Part shown: positions 1 to 5,628 of the stretch, one piece after another
How the letters are laid out: each line of letters begins with the position of its first letter
How positions within the stretch are numbered: the stretch's first letter is position 1
Assembly (NCBI GenBank): GCA_029257755.1
Contig: JARIAP010000122.1
Span: 1-7,255 of the forward strand
DNA: 7,255 bases
Reading direction: 5' to 3'
Source: Helicobacter sp.
GTDB taxonomy: Bacteria > Campylobacterota > Campylobacteria > Campylobacterales > Helicobacteraceae
Translations under genes and position numbers: made by a program
The notes under the pieces: model-generated
The model's database searches: none
Seen by the model: only the letters and a program-made list of their open reading frames with translations
Told to the model about the DNA's origin: nothing

Positions 1-14
1 AAACCAAAAAGCTA

Positions 15-23
15 ATTATATCA
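15..23 (-). promoter_or_regulatory. Leftward extended -10 promoter at window edge
   Basis: Read on the minus strand, 23 to 15 gives TGATATAAT, an exact match to the extended -10 (TGnTATAAT) typical of sigma-70 promoters in Helicobacter and Campylobacter, preceded by T-rich DNA and no good -35 box, as usual in this group. Transcription would start around position 8 and leave the window to the left. It therefore probably serves a gene or RNA divergent from whatever lies to the right, whose identity cannot be seen. Confidence 0.5.
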
Positions 24-26
24 AAT

Positions 27-84
27 TTACATAACTTTTAAAGCAATAAAATATGTTTTTTTTACTTTAAATCTTGTTATGTAA
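27..84. repeat. 9-bp inverted repeat flanking leftward promoter
   Basis: TTACATAAC at 27-35 is the exact reverse complement of GTTATGTAA at 76-84. The first copy lies immediately upstream of the leftward extended -10 and the second is 49 bases further upstream. The second copy sits inside a local palindrome, TGTTATGTAACA (75-86). The arrangement resembles two binding sites for one regulator, but AT-rich DNA gives such matches by chance fairly often. Confidence 0.3.
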
Positions 85-443
85 CATATTTTAATTAAAT
101 AGAACAAAGATTTTAAAACATACTTGCTAAAATTTTGCCTACACTAACATATGTAGCCTTGCTTGTAATGGCAAGTTTTATGGTTTGCTATATTTGTTGT
201 CATAGAATGACTTAAGTTTTAGAAAAATTCAAAGCTATTTAATACAATCTATGTAATATGATTAAATACTTCTATGATAAGAAAATTTTTTGCATTACAT
301 GTTATAGAAACAATTAAAAATTGATTAAATCTGCTTTATATAGTAGCATAAAATTACTTTTGGTAATTTATTTTATAGTTATACAAAATGTAATGGGCTG
401 TTTAATGCAACATGAAACTTTTTTAGTCTATTTAATAATATTT

Positions 444-1973
444 CTAAAATAAAGCTTTATCCATTTCTTTTGGTATATCTATACCCATTATTTTAAGCAC
501 ACTTGGGGCTATATTACTTAAGCTCCCGTTACTTATAGACTTTATATTTTCAGAATCTATAAAACAAAATACATCACCTATAGTGTGATTTGTAAGTGGC
601 TTTAGATTAGAATCTTTCATTTTTTCGCAATTACCATGATCGCTTGTCATTACAATGCTATACCCATTTTTCTTTGCAAGATTCCATATTTTTGCTATTT
701 CTTTATCTACTGCTTCAACTGCTTTAATACTTGCTTCAAAATTACCTGTATGCCCTACCATATCACCATTTGCAAAATTAACAACAATAAAATCATAGCC
801 TTTATCTATAAAATCACAAACACCATTAGCAACCTCACTAGCACTCATTTCTGGCTTCAAATCATAGGTTCTTACTTTTGGTGATTCTATTAATAAGCGT
901 TTTTCTCCCTCCCATTCTTCTTCTTTACCACCATTAAAAAAGAAAGTTACATGTGCGTATTTTTCTGTTTCTGCAACATGTGCTTGTAATAACCCTTTTT
1001 CTGAAATTATTTGTGCTAATGTATTGTTTATTTTATCCTTAGGAAATAAAATGGGGAATGGGAATTTCTCATCATATTCACACATACAAGCTATAAATAT
1101 ATTAGGAAAAAACTTTCTATCAAAATCATTAAAATTTTTTAATCCTAAACTAGCTATAATCTCTCTAGCCCTATCACTTCTATAATTAACAAATATAAAA
1201 CCCTCTGTATTAGAATCAACCATATTTTTATCAATGTGATTTATATTTAAATCATCTTTTGGATTAAATCCTTGATAGTTATTGAAACTAGCAGGTAATA
1301 TAAATTCATCAAATATACCTTTATTATAGCTATCTTCTACATAAGATTCTATATTGCAAGTTTGCTTATTGCTACCATAAGCAATAGTATTAAATGCTAT
1401 CTCTACCCTATCCCATCTCTTATCTCTATCCATTGCATAGAATCTACCACAAATTGTTGCTATTTTAACAGATTCATTAAGTATAGATTCTAAAGATTTT
1501 AAATATTTTAGAAAACTTTGTGGCTTCACATCTCTACCATCTGTTATTAAATGTAACCATACCTTTTTACCTTTATTATATGCTATTGTTGCAATAGATT
1601 TTAAATGATTAATGTGAGAATGCACACCACCATCACTTGCTAAAATACATAAATGCAGGATTTTTGTAGAATCTAGTATTAGATTCAATGCTTCATTTTT
1701 TTCTATACTTTTATCATCTATTGCATTGTTGATTTTTACTAAATCTTGAAAAAGAACTCTACCGCTTCCTAAACTCATATGCCCTACTTCTGAATTTCCC
1801 ATTTGACCTTCTGGCAATCCAACACTTATGCCATAAGTTTTTATGAGTGAATTTGGTATATTAGAAAATAAATAGTCATAATGTGGTTTTTTTGCATGGT
1901 AAAAAGCATTATATGTTGTTTCTTTGCTATATCCTATTCCATCTGTAATTATTAACACAACTTTTTTATTCAT
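444..1973 (-). CDS. gpmI: 2,3-bisphosphoglycerate-independent phosphoglycerate mutase
   Basis: This 509-residue cytoplasmic enzyme interconverts 3- and 2-phosphoglycerate in glycolysis and gluconeogenesis through a phosphoserine intermediate, using two metal ions (usually Mn). The full catalytic set is visible: Asp11 and the nucleophile Ser61 in GQMGNSEVGH, Asp404 and His408 in NGDMVGH, Asp445 and His446 in SDHGN, and His463 in NHTIGD. Substrate-binding motifs are DGGVHSH (114-120), TDGRD (144-148), GRFYAMDRDKRWDR (176-189) and NYRSDRARE (263-271). Length is normal for the family and the C-terminal GSLSNIAPSVL block is intact, so the gene is complete. The ATG (complement of 1971-1973) is supported by an AAAGG box 7 bases upstream. 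It is transcribed divergently from mraY; as I recall, in Campylobacter jejuni the two genes run in the same direction, so the order has been rearranged in one lineage. The stop is TAG. Confidence 0.97.
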   Translation of the reverse strand: MNKKVVLIITDGIGYSKETTYNAFYHAKKPHYDYLFSNIPNSLIKTYGISVGLPEGQMGNSEVGHMSLGSGRVLFQDLVKINNAIDDKSIEKNEALNLILDSTKILHLCILASDGGVHSHINHLKSIATIAYNKGKKVWLHLITDGRDVKPQSFLKYLKSLESILNESVKIATICGRFYAMDRDKRWDRVEIAFNTIAYGSNKQTCNIESYVEDSYNKGIFDEFILPASFNNYQGFNPKDDLNINHIDKNMVDSNTEGFIFVNYRSDRAREIIASLGLKNFNDFDRKFFPNIFIACMCEYDEKFPFPILFPKDKINNTLAQIISEKGLLQAHVAETEKYAHVTFFFNGGKEEEWEGEKRLLIESPKVRTYDLKPEMSASEVANGVCDFIDKGYDFIVVNFANGDMVGHTGNFEASIKAVEAVDKEIAKIWNLAKKNGYSIVMTSDHGNCEKMKDSNLKPLTNHTIGDVFCFIDSENIKSISNGSLSNIAPSVLKIMGIDIPKEMDKALF

Positions 1974-1980
1974 AAACTAA

Positions 1981-1985
1981 CCTTT
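1981..1985 (-). promoter_or_regulatory. gpmI ribosome binding site
   Basis: On the minus strand AAAGG ends 7 bases before the gpmI ATG. This supports the chosen start over any in-frame alternative. Confidence 0.6.
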
Positions 1986-2014
1986 CAATAAAATTTCAGC
2001 AAAATTTCCATATA

Positions 2015-2023
2015 ATTGTATCA
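2015..2023 (-). promoter_or_regulatory. Probable gpmI promoter (extended -10)
   Basis: The minus strand reads TGATACAAT, an extended -10 with one mismatch to TGnTATAAT. It would start transcription near 2008 and give gpmI a leader of about 35 bases that includes the AAAGG box. No -35 element is evident. Confidence 0.4.
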
Positions 2024-2046
2024 TGAAAAAATCAAATATGATTTGC

Positions 2047-2083
2047 ATAAAGACCCAATCTTACCCACTATATTAGTCTTTAT
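2047..2083. repeat. 8-bp inverted repeat in gpmI-mraY divergent region
   Basis: ATAAAGAC (2047-2054) and GTCTTTAT (2076-2083) are exact reverse complements separated by 21 bases. The right arm overlaps the best -10 candidate for mraY. It could be a split operator or the stem of a leader hairpin if transcription starts further upstream. A shorter odd palindrome, CAAAT-ATG-ATTTG (2033-2045), lies just to its left. Function is unproven. Confidence 0.3.
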
Positions 2084-2086
2084 AAA
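2081..2086 (+). promoter_or_regulatory. Probable mraY promoter -10
   Basis: TATAAA follows a T-rich stretch and would place the transcript start near 2092, giving a leader of about 20 bases that contains the AAGGA box at 2101-2105 (6 bases before the ATG). A perfect TATAAT at 2092-2097 also exists, but it would start the transcript at or inside the ribosome binding site, so it is the less likely element. The mraY, acetyltransferase and GT90 genes would share this promoter. Confidence 0.35.
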
Positions 2087-2111
2087 ATATCTATAATTTT
2101 AAGGATTATTT

Positions 2112-3176
2112 ATGTTGTATGAGCTTCATAATTTACTTGGCATTACACTATTAAAATATATTACATTTAGGGCTGGATTAGCCTTTTTTATAGGTTTTTT
2201 ACTAAGCGTATATTGTATGCCAATATTTATTAGATGGGCAAAAGAAAAAAAAGCTAGTCAGCCAATTTCAAACTCTATAAAAGCACATGCTAATAAAAAA
2301 GATACTCCAACTATGGGCGGATTAGTATTTGTTTGTTCTGCTATTATATCAAGCTTAATAACTGCTAAACTTAGTAATTCATATGTTCAAATAGGGCTTA
2401 CTTGTCTTATATTGTTTATGCTAGTTGGTGCTAGAGATGATTATATGAAAATTTCTGCTAAGAGTAATGCTGGTATGAGTTCTAAAACTAAAATTTTATT
2501 ACTTAGCTTAATAGCTTTTATTGTAAGTTTATGGCTATATAAAATAGGTTTAAACATAGATTTTTATATACCAATACTAAAAAATCCATTCATTGAGTTT
2601 AAAGACTTTCAATATATAATTATTGCTTTTTGGATAATTGTTTTTCTTGCAACCACAAATGCAGTAAATGTAACAGATGGGCTTGATGGGTTAGCAACTA
2701 TACCTAGTATTTGTGCTTTATCATCTTTAAGCGTGTTTGTTTATATAGGAGGAAATTTTGAAATGTCAAAATATCTTTTATGGCCTCATATTGCTGATTC
2801 TGGTGAAGTTATGGTTTTAAGCCTTGCTATGATAGGTGCTCTTTTTGGGTTTTTATGGTATAACTGCCATCCCGCCCAAATTTTTATGGGAGATAGTGGC
2901 AGTTTAGCGCTTGGTGGATTTATAGCATATTGTGCTATTGTATCTAAAAATGAAATTTTGCTAATTTTAATGGGATCTATATTTGTTATTGAAACAATAT
3001 CTGTAATATTACAAATTGGTAGCTACAAATTAAGGCAAAAAAGAATATTTTTAATGGCACCAATACATCACCATTTTGAAGCAAAAGGGTGGGCAGAGAA
3101 TAAAATTATTGTTAGATTTTGGATTATTGCCATTTTGTCAAATTTAGTGGCATTAATTACCCTTAAAATACGCTAA
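2112..3176 (+). CDS. mraY: Phospho-N-acetylmuramoyl-pentapeptide-transferase
   Basis: MraY transfers phospho-MurNAc-pentapeptide from its UDP carrier to undecaprenyl phosphate, giving lipid I, the first membrane step of peptidoglycan synthesis. The 354-residue protein is of normal length and is an alternation of hydrophobic membrane helices (about ten) and short loops. All family signatures are present: KKDTPTMGG (62-70), the Asp pair D109-D110 in [20 protein letters not shown] (183-194), [11 protein letters not shown] (259-269) with the catalytic D261, and the cytoplasmic PIHHHFE loop (317-323) followed by GW. The ATG is preceded by AAGGA at 6 bases. It heads a compact run of three genes. 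In Campylobacter and H. pylori murD normally follows mraY; here an acetyltransferase follows after 11 bases, so murD must lie elsewhere. As an essential gene at the head of the run, it gives the downstream genes a steady promoter. Confidence 0.98.
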   Translation: MLYELHNLLGITLLKYITFRAGLAFFIGFLLSVYCMPIFIRWAKEKKASQPISNSIKAHANKKDTPTMGGLVFVCSAIISSLITAKLSNSYVQIGLTCLILFMLVGARDDYMKISAKSNAGMSSKTKILLLSLIAFIVSLWLYKIGLNIDFYIPILKNPFIEFKDFQYIIIAFWIIVFLATTNAVNVTDGLDGLATIPSICALSSLSVFVYIGGNFEMSKYLLWPHIADSGEVMVLSLAMIGALFGFLWYNCHPAQIFMGDSGSLALGGFIAYCAIVSKNEILLILMGSIFVIETISVILQIGSYKLRQKRIFLMAPIHHHFEAKGWAENKIIVRFWIIAILSNLVALITLKIR

Positions 3177-3187
3177 TAGGAACAAGC

Positions 3188-4432
3188 ATGAATAAAACAC
3201 AAATAAAAAAACAACTTATATTAAGGCAATTAAATGCAAATGATATAGAAGAATTTAATGAACTTTTGCGTTATGCTTTTCAAGTTACAGAAAAAGATCT
3301 TTTACATTTTGGTTGGAACAACGCAGAAATAAAACAATCAAAATATCCTATTTTACAAAATGCTTATGTTTTAGGATGGTTTAATAAAAACAAACTTATA
3401 TCACAAATAGCCCTATACCCAATGAAAATGAATATATATAATAAAATATTTGATATGGGAGGAATTACTGGGGTTGCTACATATCCAGAATACTCTGGCA
3501 TTGGTTTAATGGCAGATTTAATGAAAGAGATTCTATCAACAATGCGTAACAATAAACAAAGCATATCATGTCTATATCCATATTCTATACCATATTATAG
3601 ATCAAGAGGTTGGGAAATAATAAGTGATAGAATGACTTTTAGCATAGCAGATCATCAAACACCAAAAGTTCCAAAGGTTGATGGCATGATGCAAAGAGTT
3701 GAATATGACAATAAAGACTTGATTGCATTGCATAATGAATTTGCTAAGCAAACACATGGTTGTTTAATAAGAGATAAACTTGCATGGGGAGAATATTGGC
3801 GTTGGGATGTAGAAGATGAAGTTGTAGCGATTTATTATGATACAAATAATAAGCCAACAGGGTATATTGTATATTTACTTGAAAATGATATTTTTAAAAT
3901 TAAGGAATTAATCTATCTAAATAAAGAAGCACAATATGGAATATGGGGATATATAAACGCACATAAATCTATGTTTGATAAAGTAAAGGGTGCAAATTAT
4001 AGTAATCATAACTTAGCATTTTTATTAGAAGATGGACATATTAAAGAAACAACAAGACCATATATTATGGCAAGAATTGTAGATGTTGAGCAGTTCTTAA
4101 TAAAATACCCATTTGATTCCATAAACTTTGAAACTAAGCTTTGTTTTATAGTAAATGATCCATTACTTGATTGGAATGAAAAAGTGTTTATATTGCATTT
4201 TATAGGTGATAAAACTAATTTGCAAGTAATTAAGAATGGAGATATTGTAAATATTATACAAGATACACATATAATTAAAATAGATATTCAAACACTTACT
4301 ACAATGCTTTTAGGATACAAAAGACCTTTATATTTGCGTCAAATTGGTAGATTTGAAGCAGATGATAAAACAATAGATATATTAGAAGAAGTAATCCCTG
4401 AGGGGAAAGCATATTTTAGCGATTATTTTTAA
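3188..4432 (+). CDS. Eis-type GNAT N-acetyltransferase
   Basis: This 414-residue protein has the architecture of the Eis family: an N-terminal GNAT domain (about 1-150), a second GNAT-like region (about 160-285) and a C-terminal SCP2-like domain (about 300-414). Acetyl-CoA-binding strand and loop: GVATYPEYSGIGLM (95-108). The block LYPYSIPYYRSRGW (129-142) is characteristic, and by spacing to the following Gly, Tyr137 matches the general-acid tyrosine of mycobacterial Eis. The chain ends exactly in Phe414; in mycobacterial Eis the C-terminal Phe carboxylate acts in catalysis, so the gene looks complete and active. Family members acetylate amines such as aminoglycosides, peptides or lysines, but the substrate here cannot be told. 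The closest resemblance, from memory of family members, is to proteins of low-GC Gram-positives, although codon use matches the neighbours. The start is supported by AGGA (3178-3181) at 6 bases, 11 bases after mraY. No signal peptide or membrane segment is seen, so a cytoplasmic location is likely. Confidence 0.85.
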   Translation: MNKTQIKKQLILRQLNANDIEEFNELLRYAFQVTEKDLLHFGWNNAEIKQSKYPILQNAYVLGWFNKNKLISQIALYPMKMNIYNKIFDMGGITGVATYPEYSGIGLMADLMKEILSTMRNNKQSISCLYPYSIPYYRSRGWEIISDRMTFSIADHQTPKVPKVDGMMQRVEYDNKDLIALHNEFAKQTHGCLIRDKLAWGEYWRWDVEDEVVAIYYDTNNKPTGYIVYLLENDIFKIKELIYLNKEAQYGIWGYINAHKSMFDKVKGANYSNHNLAFLLEDGHIKETTRPYIMARIVDVEQFLIKYPFDSINFETKLCFIVNDPLLDWNEKVFILHFIGDKTNLQVIKNGDIVNIIQDTHIIKIDIQTLTTMLLGYKRPLYLRQIGRFEADDKTIDILEEVIPEGKAYFSDYF

Positions 4433-4447
4433 GTTTAAAGTGAAATT

Positions 4448-5518
4448 ATGAAAGAGCCACGATTTATTTATGGGTTAAAAGGCATATGTAGAGCTTTAAT
4501 TCCTAGAATAATAACACAATCAACAATAGAATACAAAATTAAAACATTACTGCAAATATATAACAATAAACTAGATACAATCAAACAAAGAATAAATTAT
4601 TACAATAAATTACATAATAATTTTGTTATACCAACAAATAGAGATGATTTGCCACAAGATAGCCCATATACAAAAAAATTGCCATCTTATCCTAGTCGTC
4701 TTTGTTATCTAAACTTCATTAAGCCTAATTTAAATACATTAAAAAATAATATTTATGATAAAAGTGGATCTGTATATTATTTTGATTCATATGAATGGAC
4801 TAGATATTTTAGCGATTCTTTATATTGGGCATTTATGTTTTATGATGTTAATCAGCTTTTGAGTTTTCCTGCTATTTGTAAATCAAGACCGATAATTAAA
4901 GATAATGAAAACTCAATTATTTTGCAATTAGATAAATATAGGCATTTTCAATTTATTAAAGATTCTATAAGATTTGAAGATAAAAAAGATTTATTATTTT
5001 TTAGAGGTGCTATATATCAAGATCACAGAATAAGATTCTTTGATAAACATTTTAATAATCCACAATGTGATATTGGACATGTTGGAAACAAAGACTCTAA
5101 TCCACAATGGCTAAAAGAAAAAGTTTCTATTAAAAATCATTTATCATATAAGTTTTTGCTTAGCCTTGAAGGTTATGATGTTGCAAGTAATCTTAAATGG
5201 ATTTTAAGTTCTAATTCCTTGTGTATAATGTCTAAACCAGAAATTGAAACATGGTTTATGGAAGATAAATTAATTTCTGGAATCCATTATGCAGAAATTG
5301 ATAGAAACTATGATAATTTAGATTCTATATTAGAATATTACAAAACGCATACAAAAGAAGCAAAAGAAATTATAAGAAATGCTAATTTATATTGTAAAAA
5401 TTTTTATGATAAAAGGTTTGAAGGGCTTTTAAATATACTTGTATTAAGAAAATACTTTTATTTATCAAATCAAATAGAAGTTACACAAATAGAAAAAGAA
5501 TTATTTAAAAACTTATAA
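4448..5518 (+). CDS. GT90/CAP10-family glycosyltransferase (LpsA-like)
   Basis: This 356-residue protein belongs to the CAP10/GT90 group, which includes fungal xylosyltransferases, animal Rumi/POGLUT1 and bacterial lipopolysaccharide-modifying LpsA-type enzymes. Evidence is the FFRGA motif (184-188) followed by basic residues (R194, R196) that match the nucleotide-sugar site of the family. There is also the C-terminal block of YKF (234-236), LEG (240-242), SNLKWILSSNSL (247-258) and then ETWFMEDKLISGIHYAEI (267-284). The N terminus (1-60) is basic and hydrophilic, without signal peptide or membrane helix, consistent with an enzyme working on the cytoplasmic face on LPS core or another surface glycan. 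Donor and acceptor cannot be read. The ATG lies 15 bases after the acetyltransferase stop, with only a weak AAAGTGA box, which suggests translation coupled to the upstream gene. It is complete, and base use resembles the rest of the window. Confidence 0.85.
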   Translation: MKEPRFIYGLKGICRALIPRIITQSTIEYKIKTLLQIYNNKLDTIKQRINYYNKLHNNFVIPTNRDDLPQDSPYTKKLPSYPSRLCYLNFIKPNLNTLKNNIYDKSGSVYYFDSYEWTRYFSDSLYWAFMFYDVNQLLSFPAICKSRPIIKDNENSIILQLDKYRHFQFIKDSIRFEDKKDLLFFRGAIYQDHRIRFFDKHFNNPQCDIGHVGNKDSNPQWLKEKVSIKNHLSYKFLLSLEGYDVASNLKWILSSNSLCIMSKPEIETWFMEDKLISGIHYAEIDRNYDNLDSILEYYKTHTKEAKEIIRNANLYCKNFYDKRFEGLLNILVLRKYFYLSNQIEVTQIEKELFKNL

Positions 5519-5533
5519 ATTCTTATAACAAAA

Positions 5534-5548
5534 TAATAATTATTAATA
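5534..5548. promoter_or_regulatory. Fur-box-like sequence upstream of argJ
   Basis: The 15 bases match the palindromic consensus TAATAATnATTATTA, described for H. pylori iron-bound Fur, at 13 of 14 defined positions (the mismatch is at 5546). It lies just after the GT90 stop and before the argJ promoter candidates. Because both consensus and context are pure A/T, a chance match is quite possible. Confidence 0.2.
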
Positions 5549-5593
5549 AAAATACAAAAATTTTATAATTTTATGATTGTTTCATGTAATTTT

Positions 5594-5602
5594 TGATAAA
5601 AT
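5594..5602 (+). promoter_or_regulatory. Probable argJ promoter (extended -10)
   Basis: TGATAAAAT fits TGnTATAAT with one mismatch and follows a T-rich run. It would start transcription near 5609 and give argJ a short leader carrying AAGGGG. It lies inside the inverted repeat TAATTTT (5587-5593), TGAT, AAAATTA (5598-5604), a possible operator. A second candidate, TATAAT at 5564-5569, would give a leader of about 50 bases. Either implies that argJ can be expressed independently of the mraY run. Confidence 0.4.
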
Positions 5603-5614
5603 TATGTATAAAAA

Positions 5615-5620
5615 AAGGGG
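5615..5620 (+). promoter_or_regulatory. argJ ribosome binding site
   Basis: AAGGGG (AAGGAG with a G-U wobble) precedes three consecutive in-frame ATGs at 5623, 5626 and 5629. The spacings are 2, 5 and 8 bases, so the second or third ATG is preferred. It also speaks against the in-frame TTG at 5593, which lies upstream of this box. Confidence 0.5.
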
Positions 5621-5628
5621 TAATGATG

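Larger units (their letters stand above)
1..443. other. Non-coding region left of gpmI
   Basis: No credible reading frame is present: the longest ATG-started frames I could read by eye are of the order of 15-20 codons (for example from 168 and from 258) and lack a ribosome binding site. The left end carries a leftward promoter (15-23, minus). The rest is extremely AT-rich with small inverted repeats at 75-86 (TGTTA-TG-TAACA), 158-175 (CTTGC, 8-base loop, GCAAG), 199-211 (GTCAT-AGA-ATGAC) and 351-369 (AAATTAC, 5-base loop, GTAATTT). None is followed by a convincing T-run in the direction needed to terminate gpmI, so no rho-independent terminator is called. No tRNA or recognisable RNA family is visible. 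Confidence 0.6.

Noticed and set aside
56..63. Homopolymer tracts (8 T here; 7 A and 4 G at 5610-5620) as phase-variation switches
   Set aside because: They are short, lie outside coding sequence, and are common in DNA this AT-rich. No long poly-G or poly-C tract exists in the window.
158..175. Stem-loop CTTGC/GCAAG followed by TTTTA as a terminator
   Set aside because: A 5-bp stem with an 8-base loop and only four Ts, with no plus-strand gene visible upstream to terminate.
351..369. AAATTAC/GTAATTT hairpin as the gpmI terminator
   Set aside because: Six of its seven stem pairs are A:T, and on the minus strand it is not followed by a T-run.
636..884. 82-codon open frame on the plus strand inside gpmI
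   Set aside because: It lies opposite the catalytic C-terminal part of gpmI, is rich in Cys, Phe and Ile as expected of a shadow frame, and has no ribosome binding site.
2092..2097. Perfect TATAAT just before mraY
   Set aside because: As a -10 it would start the transcript at the ribosome binding site, leaving almost no leader. The TATAAA at 2081 fits better.
3364..3564. 66-codon minus-strand frame inside the acetyltransferase gene
   Set aside because: Opposite a well-supported GNAT domain, with no family resemblance or start signal.
5593..5622. Upstream TTG start of argJ adding 10-12 residues
   Set aside because: It lies upstream of the AAGGGG box, falls in the probable promoter, and adds no conserved sequence.
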